NCBI GenBank assembly: GCA_019044685.2 | Contig: JAGTXX020000015.1 | Coordinates: 1,922,001-1,986,000 of the forward strand | Source: Nannochloris sp. 'desiccata' | Taxonomy: Eukaryota; Chlorophyta; Trebouxiophyceae; Chlorellales; Chlorellaceae | DNA length: 64,000 nt | Direction: 5' to 3' | In this document: positions 21,245 through 32,800 of the stretch, piece by piece | Numbering within the stretch: position 1 is the first letter of the stretch | Layout of the letters: each line of letters starts with the position of its first letter | Notes under the pieces: model-generated | What the model was told of the DNA's origin: nothing | Seen by the model: the letters and a program-made list of their open reading frames with translations, nothing else | Databases searched by the model: none | Program-made: the position numbers and the translations under genes

Positions 21245-22802
21245 TTACTTGGGCACACAGAGCATTCCAACATGTTGCCCGCCAATTTCCAATTGAGCCA
21301 CCTTGACTCCAGTAAATTTCTTAGTTTCTGCTAATTTTTTAGGCACCACTTCATCCTCGTCATCATCGCCTTTACCCAATTGATTACTGGTTCCAAACCC
21401 CCACATGTACGCAGCTCCTTCTTCACTAAAGCAACCAGAAACCGCAAGGCCTGCCGCCGCCCCAGCCACCGTAACACCTTCCAAGCCATCTACGGGACGC
21501 ACTTCAGGGCATGCTGCATCTGCAGACACCTCAGCATTCCGTTGACCTAATCTTCCATACGTCGGCCTACCAAAAGAAAGTAATTTCCCTTCTTTAGTGA
21601 CTACTAAAGTATGATGCTGTCCACTTCTCACAGCGCTCACATCATACTCCCGGAGGGCTTTCACCTCTGTAGGCTTATAGACAGGTGCCAACCCAGGGAG
21701 AGCTAACTGGCCATAGTTATTAAGTCCCCAAGCGTGGACTGCACCATCAGCAGTCATTGCAAAGGTGCCATAAGTGCCACAATTAACATCAACTACTTTC
21801 ACCGCTTTTCTTGAGGCAGACTTGATAGGTACTTGGTGAGGTTTTAGCAACGTTTCCATTTTCACGCGATCACTGAGACGTTCACCAATACGACCAAGCT
21901 GCCCGGTTTGTCCATTACCCCAAGTAAGCAACGCACCACTGGCTGTGACCACTGCAGTGTGGTCGGCTCCTGATGCGAGGCGGACAACTTGCTCAGCAGC
22001 TGTGGTGGGGCGATAGACACAGATAGGGGTGAGCTGAATACGAGTTGTAGGAGAGAATCCCATAACGCCACTACTATCACGATATGTGCCCCATACAAAG
22101 ACAGACCCGTCTTGGGTTAATGCCGCTGTGTGGCTATCTCCTGCAGAGAGCTGGACAATGGGCGCTGCATCAGCAGGGAAAGTGACACGTCCACTCGTGT
22201 ATGCATCACCAGGGGAGCCGGTAGATTTTCCGGATTTTTCCCACAGCTCGCCAGTAGTTTCTCTTCCAAGAGCGCCTTCATCATTCACACCCCATGAATA
22301 AACTGATCTGTCTTCTGCCAGGGCGACGGTGTGCATGCCACCGCAGGCAACCTGCAAGATGCGTTTGTTGTCGACGCTGACAGGGAAAGGGCGGAGACGT
22401 TCAGTAACGTCCTCTCCAAGGCCAAGCTGTCCACAGTCGCCATCACCGAAAACATAGATCTCTCCAGGGACCTGTGGGAAGATAGTAAGAAGAATGGGAG
22501 GTTAAATGAGATTACAAGATGTAAGCACAAGCCAAAGAAGGCAATTTTGTCATCAGAAATTGGAGGTTTTAAACCGCCAGCAAAAATGAATTTGAATAAA
22601 GTTGTGATTATCAAACGGTGCATAGACTCACAGTGCCATGAGAAGGATGATGAACATGTTTCAGGTCTTCAGCTGAGATTTTACGCCTTACTTGGCGAGC
22701 AGTAGGTGCAGCAGCAGCCTTGCGTTTGCCATTGCTAGCAGAAGGTTTGACATCTGTTTTGCGCTTGGTACTTGCAGCGCTTGCTTTCCTCTTAGGTGCC
22801 AT
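21245..22802 (-). CDS. RCC1: RCC1, Ran guanine nucleotide exchange factor
   Basis: Exon 1 (22632-22802) codes a Lys/Arg/Ala-rich tail that would bind chromatin or importin; exon 2 (21245-22471) codes the seven-bladed propeller. Total 465 residues, close to human RCC1. The splice recreates the standard start of blade 1 (a VPGEIYVFGDGDCGQLGLG-type sequence). Repeated Gly-x-x-His-Thr-x-x-Leu and Trp-Gly-x-Asn-x-x-Gly-Gln-Leu motifs are seen throughout (GMHTVAL, GDSHTAAL, GADHTAVV, GQHHTLVV). RCC1 loads GTP onto Ran at chromatin, setting the nuclear transport and spindle-assembly gradient. The order basic tail then seven RCC1 repeats with no other domain fits true RCC1 better than plant UVR8-like proteins. 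Confidence 0.88.
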
Positions 22803-23133
22803 CTTTGATGACTTATTTGGTTAACCACTAAAGAAATATGGCCTTTTTGCTGATTTTATAGAGGAGGAGCAATTTCTTTTCTCAATTTTGTACCTCACCC
22901 ACGGCCGAGGTACCCCCCCTCTTCTATATGTATCTCAGCGAGAAGATAGCCCATTAATTCTTGTTATTTTCATTATGTAGGGTCTCTTACACTGCAGAGC
23001 AGACTTCATTCAATTATCATCTACATTTAAATGAAATCATACCACCGCCCCCACCACTTGCCCAACACTACTTTCAGGAATCAATTATAACAAAGCGATT
23101 AATGACTTTCTATTTAAAAATGTAACAAAAGTC
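22803..23133. other. Intergenic, 331 bp
   Basis: RCC1 upstream region and SufC 3' flank. Contains a pyrimidine-rich run near 22910-22930; no gene or RNA recognised. Confidence 0.4.
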
Positions 23134-24012
23134 TTATGCATCTACAGAAGACAGTACTTTATAACCACCTTCTTCCAATTTATCCACCAAACTCATGTCA
23201 CCCGTCGTCACGATCTTTCCATCTTGCATAATGTGCACTTTATCAGGTTTGATATAATCCAATAATCGCTTATAATGTGTCACCATAAGTATACCAAGGT
23301 TTGGCCTTTCTATTTTCAAGCCATTTACAGCAGTTGCTACGTCTCTGAGGGCGTCAATATCGAGGCCACTATCAATCTCATCCAAAATGGCACAGTCAGC
23401 CTCGAGGCAAGCTAATTGTAAGATTTCATTACGTTTCTTTTCACCACCAGAGAACCCTTCGTTGACGTTACGGTTCAAAAATGCTGGATCCATGTTTAAT
23501 GAATCGAGTTTAGGCATGACAAAGGCGTAGAATTCCAAGGGGTCAAGCTCAGAAAGGCCAAGAGCTTTGCGGCGAGCGTTGGTAGCAATTCTTAAGAAAT
23601 CAATGTTACTCACACCAGGGATTTCAACAGGGCTTTGAAAACTGAGGAAAAGTCCTGCGTGAGAACGTTCTTCAGGTGCTAATTCGAACAAGTCTTTGCC
23701 TTTATAGAGAGCAGAGCCTCCGATAACTTCATAATCAGGATGGCCGACGAGAACCTTAGATAAAGTACTCTTTCCTGAACCATTCTTACCCATAATGGCG
23801 TGTACTTCACCTTCTTTAAGAGTTAAATTGACTCCTTTGAGGATTTGTTGTCCAGTGGCAGCGATTTTAGCCTCCAGGCCTTTTACTTCCAAGAGCACAT
23901 CTCCTACAGCTGCACGCACTGCGAAACTACGCCGAGTGCGAGGAATACAAACGATTCTATTCCCACGGAGGGTGGTCATACCGGCCCTGTGGCCGCAATG
24001 TGATTTATTCAT
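23134..24012 (-). CDS. SUFC: Plastid SufC, Fe-S cluster assembly ATPase
   Basis: Intronless, 292 residues. About 32 residues of Arg/Thr-rich transit peptide precede an ABC ATPase of SufC type: Walker A GKNGSGKST, the SufC signature FSGGEKKRNE (ordinary ABC transporters have LSGGQ), Walker B CAILDEIDSGLD and the H-loop VTHYKRLL. SufC forms the SufBC2D scaffold complex and drives Fe-S cluster assembly in plastids; in red algae it is plastid-encoded as ycf16, so nuclear coding with a transit peptide fits the green lineage. There is no membrane domain, as expected. Confidence 0.93.
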   Translation of the reverse strand: MNKSHCGHRAGMTTLRGNRIVCIPRTRRSFAVRAAVGDVLLEVKGLEAKIAATGQQILKGVNLTLKEGEVHAIMGKNGSGKSTLSKVLVGHPDYEVIGGSALYKGKDLFELAPEERSHAGLFLSFQSPVEIPGVSNIDFLRIATNARRKALGLSELDPLEFYAFVMPKLDSLNMDPAFLNRNVNEGFSGGEKKRNEILQLACLEADCAILDEIDSGLDIDALRDVATAVNGLKIERPNLGILMVTHYKRLLDYIKPDKVHIMQDGKIVTTGDMSLVDKLEEGGYKVLSSVDA

Positions 24013-24470
24013 TAGTATTTATAGTAAAATGTGGGTGAATTCAAGATGTGAATTTGTTTTAAAAATTCGTTTTATTCACTGCAACCAGGTTCAATGCATT
24101 AATGTGTGTTTAATTAAAGGGATTAAATGTATGTTTTGATTTCTTGGACCTGATTTGGAGATTTACCTATATAATTGTCTTTTGCCACTTCCAATCCACC
24201 CAATCCTGATCAGGCGCCGCCGGCTAGCCAAGTGTTGAGTGATCATTCTCGAGTTGAGGTGCCAGCACAAAGTATACTTCCCAAGTATCATGGCAAATCA
24301 CAAGATCCTAGCTTACAAAACGTCAAATAGACACTCTAGCAGCTTAGTAGAAAAAAAAAATGGAACACCAGTTCACCGCCTCGACAGAAAACCGAAATTT
24401 CCATCTAGAAATAAAGAAAAAAGCAAGCGATTCATCGATAAAACATACATCAGAACAGTATAAATTCATT
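24013..24470. other. Intergenic, 458 bp
   Basis: SufC upstream region and 3' flank of the lipase gene. No coding or RNA signal seen. Confidence 0.4.
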
Positions 24471-26256
24471 TTAGTGTGCACCAGCTACTTGATAATCATA
24501 TAATTGAATCATTCGAAGACGATACGTGATCATTCTATGATTCGAAATCAATGACGGTTTCACCATCAAAGGTACTAACTTATCAGTATCCATAGCAGCC
24601 GTACTACTCTCCTTAATAGTACTAGACGTACTAGTGGTATTGTTGATAGTACATATGGTTGCTGTACCAGCAGTATTGCCGTCAAAAGTAATATTATTAT
24701 TAATATTCGTGACACTGGTAGCGGTGATGTTGTACTTGTTGGGGTGTTGTTCTCTTGAAATCCTTCTACTGAGGTAGACTTGCTGTCCTAAATGGACATA
24801 GCGTGGTGCAAAGATACGGGGAATCATAAGAACGAGGTCGCCAGCACGGAGAGCAACAGATACGAGGACTGATAACGTTGACATTACCCAAGTTGCTCTG
24901 GTGGGGATGACTGTCTTTTTCTCACGGACAGGAAGGCGAATTTTGAAGACAGCCGCATTGTTCTGCTGTTTTTGCTGCTGCTGCTGTCGTTGTTCTCCAA
25001 AAGGTTGAGTAAACTTTCTTTTAGCAAGAATCCGTGACGAATCTTCAGTTTCAGAACGCCGAGGAAGAGGATTCGGCGTCGTCCTATTTCTCTTAATGCT
25101 GCCCTTCAGTACTTGTTCTTCCTCAGAATGTTTTGCAGCGGCCTCGGCAGCAGCGGCGGCGGCCTCGACAGCTTCATTAGTAGTACCTGTACTACTACTA
25201 CTACTACTAATAGAGTTACTAGTAGCACCATGGGTGACTGCATCTAATATGACATGGGGTTGCCACAAGTTCATCGCATTGGGAACCCAGTCTTCCGGAA
25301 CTAGATAATTCTTTAAAGCTTTTGCCCATCCCTTTTCAGCAATCGCCTCGGCTACAGCAGCTTCCCCCAAAAGAGGAGTTGCAAACCCGATAGATCGCAC
25401 AGTGTGATGCAGATCTTCAGGGAGCTGACTCAATAAACGAAGCGTGCATAAATGGCCAATCGCTCCACCCATGGAATGCCCTGTAAAGACTAGACGTTTG
25501 CCTCGAGCTGTGGCCAATCGCCAGAGCTGTTCAGCGGGAACTACCACAGCACGAGCCACATATCCTTGGTGCAATTTCGCGTTTGATCCAAGTTCCGGGA
25601 GGTATTTCTTATTTCCTTTGTAATTAAAGGATGTCAAGATATCTCTAGGGCTTTTTGTGCCAAGGAACGCGCAATAAAGGACATCAGCAGTCTCGGCGCA
25701 AATATAAATTTGGTGTTTACCAGCACGACCCCAATGAAGTTTGCTTAGTTTCACATCCACAGGTAATAAGGATTCAAGACGGCGCATTGCTTGTTCAGCA
25801 ACTTCATGACCGACGTCTTGGCCCTTGTAGACTATTTCACTCAAGCAAGCAGCAGCGTAGGCGTCCTGAAGCGGGAGGAGAAGATGACCGGAGCGATAAA
25901 TTTTAATTTTAAATTAGAATCGAAGAGGGGTGAGCAAATGCATGTAGATGATTTTATTGACATTAAAAACAAGATCCTACCTTGAGAGCGACCTCTTTTT
26001 CCTTCTCACTAGCGCTTGGCTCCGGGACATCTCGAGGGCCAAGATGCAATCTTGAGAACTCATTAAGCCTGCATTGGCTAACATCCCCTCTGCTCAGGCT
26101 TCCTAAAGAGAGATGACTACGTCCTGCATGCTTCGTATTGCTTGCTTGCCCTGTGTGGAGGCCAGCAAAGACATGAGCACGGTGTCTGTGGAACGACACA
26201 TCTTTGGAATGTTGGGGTGTTGTCGGCACAGAAGAGGAATTGAGAGGAGTTACCAT
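24471..26256 (-). CDS. Class 3 (Rhizopus-type) lipase family protein
   Basis: Exons 25981-26256 and 24471-25865 join in frame (phase 0) to 556 residues. The lipase core spans roughly residues 95-240, with the nucleophile elbow Gly-His-Ser-Met-Gly-Gly, and an FLGTKSPRDI segment that resembles the oxyanion and Asp loops of lipase_3 proteins. A long low-complexity stretch follows (poly-Ser, poly-Ala and a Gln-rich run coded by CTG/TTG repeats), then a hydrophobic segment near residue 420 and a Ser/Thr/Asn-rich end. Homologues are sn-1 acyl hydrolases acting on galactolipids or diacylglycerol. The N-terminal 60 residues are Ser/His-rich, and plastid targeting is possible but not clear. The catalytic Asp and His could not be assigned with confidence. 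Confidence 0.8.
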
Positions 26257-26565
26257 CGCTTTAGGCTCTGAACTGCTTGCTTGTTCAATTATTCAATTGA
26301 AGAGCATGATGAATTGAGATATATGGCTCTTGATTCAACCGCGCTTAAGTGCAGGTACACTTGACTTGGGCCGTCGCTTTCTTCAAGAAAATTCTTGCGA
26401 GCACAGATCCCAAAGCGCCAGCTAAATTGATGCCTTTTAAATAAGTATTTAACACCACAACTTCCGGAAACTGGTTTCTTTAAATTCCCAGGTTACTATA
26501 TAAGTATGTTCCCTCTACTGCAACCCTCCACGCCCTGGGTTCTTGCCGCATTATCTCAACAAGAT
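26257..26565. promoter_or_regulatory. Upstream region of the lipase gene
   Basis: 309 bp between the lipase start and the first copy of the 596-bp repeat. No coding signal; promoter role by position only. Confidence 0.35.
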
Positions 26566-27161
26566 GAATAGACATCAAGATCGCCTGGACTGATACTACC
26601 GTTAAAGATACAATGGCTATTGTTATTATGGGAAAGATGTCTAATTAATGCAATTTTTTATGTTGGTGGTGATACAATGCCTCGGGCTCGTCGCCCGAGG
26701 CGGGGCCCTGGCGCGTGGGACTCTGGAAGCTCGTCTACCGTCTACCTTGCTTCTGAGCCGTGCATATCATCTCTTAGTTTCTTTTAAAGATACACTGCCA
26801 GCAATCTTTTCCCCCTGCAGCTTACGAAAAAACAATTAATTGATTGTGGTTCTTCCGCTCCACCGACATACACTATTAAAATAATTAATTATCAACGCTG
26901 GCTAGGGACTCTTGGGAGGGCAATATCACTTGCTATTGCTCTTAGATGCAATTACTGACACCATTATTCTGGTTTTCACCGTGCTATATACAGGTAATTT
27001 TTGCAAAGACATTCTTATTTTTTGAGGGGAGAGGGGTATACTATAGATTGGGGATAGCCAGCGTTGATCAGCAACGTTTTCTAGGGTAAGTTTTATTTCT
27101 TGGTCTGCTGTTTTTTCTCGCTCTCAGTTTTTACTTGCACTTGTGTATTTTTCCCCTCTAT
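26566..27161. repeat. 596-bp direct repeat, copy 1 (possible transposon-derived)
   Basis: Every base I compared is the same as in 27554-28149 (offset 988). It holds a 9-bp perfect stem (GCCTCGGGC at 26679-26687 with GCCCGAGGC at 26693-26701), the 15-bp palindrome CGTTGATCAGCAACG at 27062-27076, and a 42-bp intron-like stretch at 27086-27127 (GTAAGT to CTCTCAG). The ends are not TG...CA, and no target-site duplication is visible, so a standard LTR is not proven. A 63-codon frame at 26648-26839 is present but lacks features of a protein. Confidence 0.9.
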
Positions 27162-27553
27162 CTCTATATTTCTGGGGGGTTACGTCTACTCTTCGGAGTT
27201 GGACAAACTGCAGACTCTTGACGAGCCCCCAGAAGGTCAAGACCCCTCCGACATCTCTAGGAGCTCTTTCGGCAGGTAGTCGCGATCACCATCCACGCTT
27301 ATCAATCAATTTTTCTATTATATGTCTTTCTATTTGAGTTTAGTCACACATACAGAGCTAAGGAGTCTAGAAGGGTGGCTCCCTGCTAGACTCTTCGGGA
27401 AAAGGATGGTCTGGGGGGGTTTTATAGTACCCATCTCCTCTCATTACTAAGTTCCATGTTTTTCTGCAAAAATACTTCTTTCTACGCAATCAAGGCAAAT
27501 CAAGCTCGTCTACCTGCCATTGGACTACCTGGTGATGAGCGTAATATGGATTG
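27162..27553. other. 392-bp unique spacer between the direct repeats
   Basis: No coding frame. It carries G-runs (CTGGGGGG, TCTGGGGGGG) and a matching CCCCCAG. It could be the internal part of a small non-autonomous element (terminal-repeat retrotransposon in miniature) or the unique part of a 988-bp tandem duplication. Confidence 0.4.
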
Positions 27554-28149
27554 GAATAGACATCAAGATCGCCTGGACTGATACTACCGTTAAAGATACA
27601 ATGGCTATTGTTATTATGGGAAAGATGTCTAATTAATGCAATTTTTTATGTTGGTGGTGATACAATGCCTCGGGCTCGTCGCCCGAGGCGGGGCCCTGGC
27701 GCGTGGGACTCTGGAAGCTCGTCTACCGTCTACCTTGCTTCTGAGCCGTGCATATCATCTCTTAGTTTCTTTTAAAGATACACTGCCAGCAATCTTTTCC
27801 CCCTGCAGCTTACGAAAAAACAATTAATTGATTGTGGTTCTTCCGCTCCACCGACATACACTATTAAAATAATTAATTATCAACGCTGGCTAGGGACTCT
27901 TGGGAGGGCAATATCACTTGCTATTGCTCTTAGATGCAATTACTGACACCATTATTCTGGTTTTCACCGTGCTATATACAGGTAATTTTTGCAAAGACAT
28001 TCTTATTTTTTGAGGGGAGAGGGGTATACTATAGATTGGGGATAGCCAGCGTTGATCAGCAACGTTTTCTAGGGTAAGTTTTATTTCTTGGTCTGCTGTT
28101 TTTTCTCGCTCTCAGTTTTTACTTGCACTTGTGTATTTTTCCCCTCTAT
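27554..28149. repeat. 596-bp direct repeat, copy 2, directly upstream of the dioxygenase gene
   Basis: Second copy, apparently identical to 26566-27161. Its 3' end, with the 42-bp intron-like module (28074-28115) and the conserved stretch after it, lies 155 bp before the dioxygenase start codon. It may therefore provide promoter or leader sequence to that gene. Confidence 0.9.
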
Positions 28150-28303
28150 GAGAACAAATCTGGCGCTAAAAGGTAGGCTCCACTTTCCGTCTTCTACTGA
28201 CTCTTCCCAATTCTGCGTTACTGCTTTATTAAACGTATAATTCAAGTTGGGTTTGGCTGCTTTGCCATAATTTGTTCTCCCTCATCATCTTCACCAACAT
28301 TGC

Positions 28304-29413
28304 ATGCCTCTCAACTGCCACAGGTCCGAAACGGCTGAAGCTCCTCTCTTCAAACCCATTCGTTCCCTCGCTGCCTGGACAGCTGCTGAAGCATGGGCTG
28401 CTTCCGATAATTGGGTTTATCACCTTACCCCGGAAGATCTTGCTGAGCTTGGCACTGCTGCCAACGCTGCCCTCTCTTCTCAGCAGCCTCTCCACACCAT
28501 CACCTCCAAAGATAAGTTCCAATTACCTACTCTTGGCCGTAAAATGGAATTCATCCGCAAAGACGTCTCTTTTGGCCGTGGTTTCGCCCTCATCAAAGGC
28601 ATCCCTGTCACGGAATGGCCTAGAGAGAAAATCGTCTCTGCATATTGGCTCATCGGTCTGCACTGGGGCAATTTGAAGGCCAATAACAAGCAAGGGCACC
28701 TTGTAGGCCATATCAGAGACATAGGTCACGATGTCCGGGATCCTGATACCCGTCTTTATGCTACCCACGCGGCACAGCCTTTCCATAACGATGGTTGTTC
28801 TGATTTGGTCTCGCTTTTATGCCTTTCAACGGCAAAGGAAGGTGGTGCCTCTCACTGGACCTCTTCTATTTCTATATATAACGAAATTGTTGCCCAAAGG
28901 CCTGATTTAGCTCAAGTATTAGCTCAACCTTGGTATTTCGACAAAAAAGGGGTTCCTTCAACTCAAGGCAACCACCCCTATTTCAAAATTCCTGTCCTCA
29001 ATTTTTATCAAGGCCATTTATCTATTAATTATTCAGATAATTATTTTTACTCTGCACAACGTCATTCCCAAGTTCCTCTTTTAACTCCTCAACATGTGGA
29101 AGCTATGAAGCTTTTCAACGAATTGGCAGAATCCGACCGACTGAGAATGGACTACATTTTAGACCCTGGTGATATTCAACTCTTATCTAATCACACAGTC
29201 CTTCACGCACGTGGCTCTTTTATTGATCACGATGAAGACGCGACAAAAAAAAGACATTTATTAAGGCTTTGGATAGCTCCTGAAGATGAAAGGCCTTTGC
29301 CTAAAGCGTATACAGAGCTAATGGGAGGATCGGTGGTGGCTGGAGAACGAGGAGGCATTGCGTATGAGAAAGGGAGTGGTGTTCAGCTGCACGTTCCTTT
29401 TGAAGCTGAGTAA
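28304..29413 (+). CDS. TauD/TfdA-like Fe(II)/2-oxoglutarate dioxygenase
   Basis: 369 residues, no intron in the coding part. The TauD-type jelly-roll is recognisable: an FVKGxP-like element (FALIKGIPV), the metal ligands His-x-Asp in PFHNDGCSD, a LSI-NYSDNYF strand, the distal His in NHTVLHARG, and the 2-oxoglutarate-binding Arg in HLLRLWI. The family oxidises small acids such as taurine, trimethyllysine or gamma-butyrobetaine; the substrate cannot be told here. Fungal and algal homologues of this length (about 370-400 residues) are often called taurine catabolism dioxygenases. The ATG at 28304 was taken as start. An ATG at 28148, partly inside the upstream repeat, would need a splice whose phase does not fit. 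Confidence 0.82.
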   Translation: MPLNCHRSETAEAPLFKPIRSLAAWTAAEAWAASDNWVYHLTPEDLAELGTAANAALSSQQPLHTITSKDKFQLPTLGRKMEFIRKDVSFGRGFALIKGIPVTEWPREKIVSAYWLIGLHWGNLKANNKQGHLVGHIRDIGHDVRDPDTRLYATHAAQPFHNDGCSDLVSLLCLSTAKEGGASHWTSSISIYNEIVAQRPDLAQVLAQPWYFDKKGVPSTQGNHPYFKIPVLNFYQGHLSINYSDNYFYSAQRHSQVPLLTPQHVEAMKLFNELAESDRLRMDYILDPGDIQLLSNHTVLHARGSFIDHDEDATKKRHLLRLWIAPEDERPLPKAYTELMGGSVVAGERGGIAYEKGSGVQLHVPFEAE

Positions 29414-29879
29414 AGAATTGAGGTACCACTATACAGTAGGGGTACAGAAGCGAATGTTACATTAGCAAAATAATTGTGTATTTATCTATGATATATGAAA
29501 ACGACGATAAAAAGAAAACAAGGACAAAAATATGCATTCAGGGAGAAAAAAAGGGGGGGGCCAGAAGAAATTTAACATTTAACTGATAAACTATATTAAA
29601 ACTTAAAGCTGCTTATTATATTGTGCGGCATATTGATATAATCGATCAATCGATTTATCTATTTTTTTTGAAATTCTGAAATCCATCAAGGACACTTCAC
29701 TTCACCTCCACCAGCTAGAGGTGCTTTTGAAAAGTAAAAGCAAGTACTCTTTGTAAAGTACCCATTCACGTGAAATAGAGTTTTTAAAGAAACCCATAAT
29801 GCTCCTACTATACTAGTTATGCTAATCAATACAGCCATGCATGAACATTCTTTATTTACTTTTAAACACCACTTCCTAG
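29414..29879. other. Convergent intergenic, 466 bp
   Basis: 3' flanks of the dioxygenase and the USP gene. Contains a G8 run near 29553 and A/T-rich sequence. No gene seen. Confidence 0.4.
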
Positions 29880-32800
29880 CTACAGTCCTCCATCAGCGTC
29901 ATCCCCATTCTCATCATCACAACCACTGCCATCAAGCTCAATTTCAGCTACCAAATCATCATCATCATCTTCATCGTCTTGATTTCCATTACCACCCATC
30001 ATTACACAGCCAGCAGAGATATCTGCTTGACGGGGCAGAGAAGGTATCGTACCATATCCACTTGAACCAGCACCCTGGGTGACTACGACTGCGGGACCTT
30101 GCAGGGGCGGGGCACCCAGATCCATACTTGCAAAAGGTGTGCTGGCAGGGGTAACGGCAGCATGTGGAGGTACCACCGCAGGACCGACAATGCCACGAGT
30201 AGTCGTACCATGACGCTGTTGTGCCTCGAGCTGTGCTTGTTGCTGTTGTTGTTGCAGTGCCAACAGATGGTGCTGCTGATTGATTACAGAAGTTTGAAGC
30301 AAACCGTAAGCAAAACCAGCTCCCCTGGTATTGATATTGACCGGACTCGTAGCTGTATTTCCAGCTTGATCAAGGGATTCATGAATACCAAATCCACTTT
30401 GAGGCCCAACCGTAGGCTGTGGATACTGCTGCTGTTGCTGCTGTAAAACATTACCAGGATTAACGTCATCCGTATCTTCATCGTCATCATCATCATCATC
30501 CTCATATTCATAGTCATTAGCGATTTCAGCCAGCTGTTCACTTAAATCGTCCAATTGGAACCATGCCTCGGCATCGATACACTCATTTGCCAATTCTTGC
30601 CACCGAGTCGCTGTTCCTGTATTGACTCGAAGATTGTGACGCATAGTATCTACTCGTCCACTAGCATATCTAGCCCAATCTTGCGCTTTACCTGTTTCGT
30701 TGCCATTCTGGTCTACAGCGTCGAAAAAGATGTTTTCATCGGCCTTGTGCATTGATGCAATCACGCGGATAAGCATAACGACACGATAAATACGATTTTT
30801 TTCTTGAGTCATCTCTATTAAACCCCACCGAGGCTGCTGGTTGGTATTACTCATGTGAGCACTCTCATTTCCAGCACCACCGGAATGAGTACCAAAGGCA
30901 ATTTCATTTTCATTTTCTCCTAATAGAATTACTTTGTACCGCTCCATTGATAAGACATCCTTCATAGTTAAAATATCCACTATCTGCGGTAATTCACAAG
31001 CGAGGAGCTCATCGAGGTTGTACACATCTTCATCCACATGATCCAAAAGAGTTCTGCTAATAACCATGTGCTTGGCGTAATTGTTATACCACAACCATTG
31101 GAGGAGCCGACCAGAATTGGCACTGGTTATGCAACTAGGCATTAATAAACGACGGAAGAAGGTTTCATCTTCGAATAGAAAATCCCAGGCAGCTCTGGGA
31201 AGGGGAGGTGAGGGGGTGCCATCTCTATCGTTGAAGCAATACGGGTTGAGGGTAGATTCATTTGCGATGGCGACTCTACCACCATCAATGCTTTCAGCAT
31301 CAATATGCAACAACGTCCCATCACCAGAAGAGAGGTAGGTATGATCGTATCTACACAAGACAATAGCTAATAAGGACAAATACGATTTCCCAAAATCAAA
31401 ATCAAGTTTATCGTCATCAGAGAGCGACCAGAACCCGTCCACAAGTGGCCGTCCAATCGCCAACAACGTGTCCAAATGAGGCATTGCCAACTCTACTAAA
31501 CAGTCATATTCACTAAGGATCTCATTTAAAAAGGCAAGAACTTCGTCCCAGTTAAAGATACCGGATAATGGGTGTGCCATTCGCTTTTTAATGCCATTTA
31601 ATTGGTCCATAAATGAATCAACCACCGGGCGAAGTACTCCTACCCCTACCACCGGGCCAAAACCATGAATAACGACCTTGACAGCATAGCTCAGCATGGT
31701 TCGAGCACCTTCGCGGATAGTTCTATGCGGGGAACTAAGTGCAAGTGCCATACCTTGACGAGATGGACCAGTTCCTGTTCCAGTCCCGCGAGATGCTGCA
31801 TCACCCACGAGCTGGAGTAAAATCGAGCTTGCTAACTTTGAGCATTTAAAAGTGCTATTAAGATGAGCGACAAAACTCTCGCCTTTTCGAGCAGAAAGGT
31901 CGTTGATTAGAGCCAAGGGACCACGGGCAAGGACGTTGTAGAAGTAATCACAGCAAAGACCGATTGCTGAAGCGACAATATCGTCAATCTCTTCAGGCCG
32001 ATGCCGAGATGTCATTCTGGCTAGGCCAGTACTATTCTTGGCTGCAGTACCACCAGCTGCGTTACTCGCTGCACCAGCTGTTGCTGTTCCAAGAGCGACA
32101 CCGTTGCTAGGACTTGTAAATGCAGCTCCGCGAGCTATCTTTCGGGATTTCACACTGCCTCCAGCAGCAGCCAAACGCAACTCTCGAGCGAGCAAAGTAA
32201 AGAAATTATGTAATTCTGGAGCAAATAGGTGAACCATGGCTATATTAGCGAGATTAAGACGTGCTACAGCCTCTTGTTGTTCAAGATTTAGACCTTCTTC
32301 AGCACCAGGGCCTTGAGAAATCATTAATTCATCACCAGATCCTTCTTCTAAATCTCCACCGCTTGCTGTTGCCACCGCCGACACAATGGATTTTTCAACG
32401 CCTTCTGCGACAACATTCCCTAGTAAGTCTTCTTCTACTGGTTGTATTCGTTCATAGATCAACATATACGCTGAATTTGGTCTATCGTATTCTTGCGTTG
32501 ACCCATCTGGTCTAAACTTTCCACCAAAACAATCTTCTTCCAATGTGACTGGGTCCCATGGGTCAACAGAGGTATCATCAAATAGATTCCATGTGCCTCC
32601 AGTACCAGTAGTACGATCTTTGATGTAGGAGTAGTAGTGACCAGCAAAGGCAGTGCCACTGTGTACTACAATACCGCGTAACTCATACTTGTAATACGCG
32701 TCTGGGTGCATCTTATTTGCAAGAGAGGAAGCTGATGACGTGGCATCTCTGGCCGCTCCAGCAGCGGCGGCGACTACAGCACAGCCTTCAACAGTATAGG

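Noticed and set aside
26648..26839. 63-codon frame present in both direct repeats
   Set aside because: Short, no recognisable domain, and identical only because the whole repeat is identical.
26566..28149. Full LTR retrotransposon
   Set aside because: No gag or pol frame in the 392-bp spacer, no TG...CA ends, no target-site duplication seen. Kept as a repeat of unknown class.
28148..28303. ATG at the edge of repeat copy 2 as first exon of the dioxygenase (donor AAAAG|GTAGGC, acceptor GCCACAG)
   Set aside because: The joined phase leads into a different frame from the dioxygenase.
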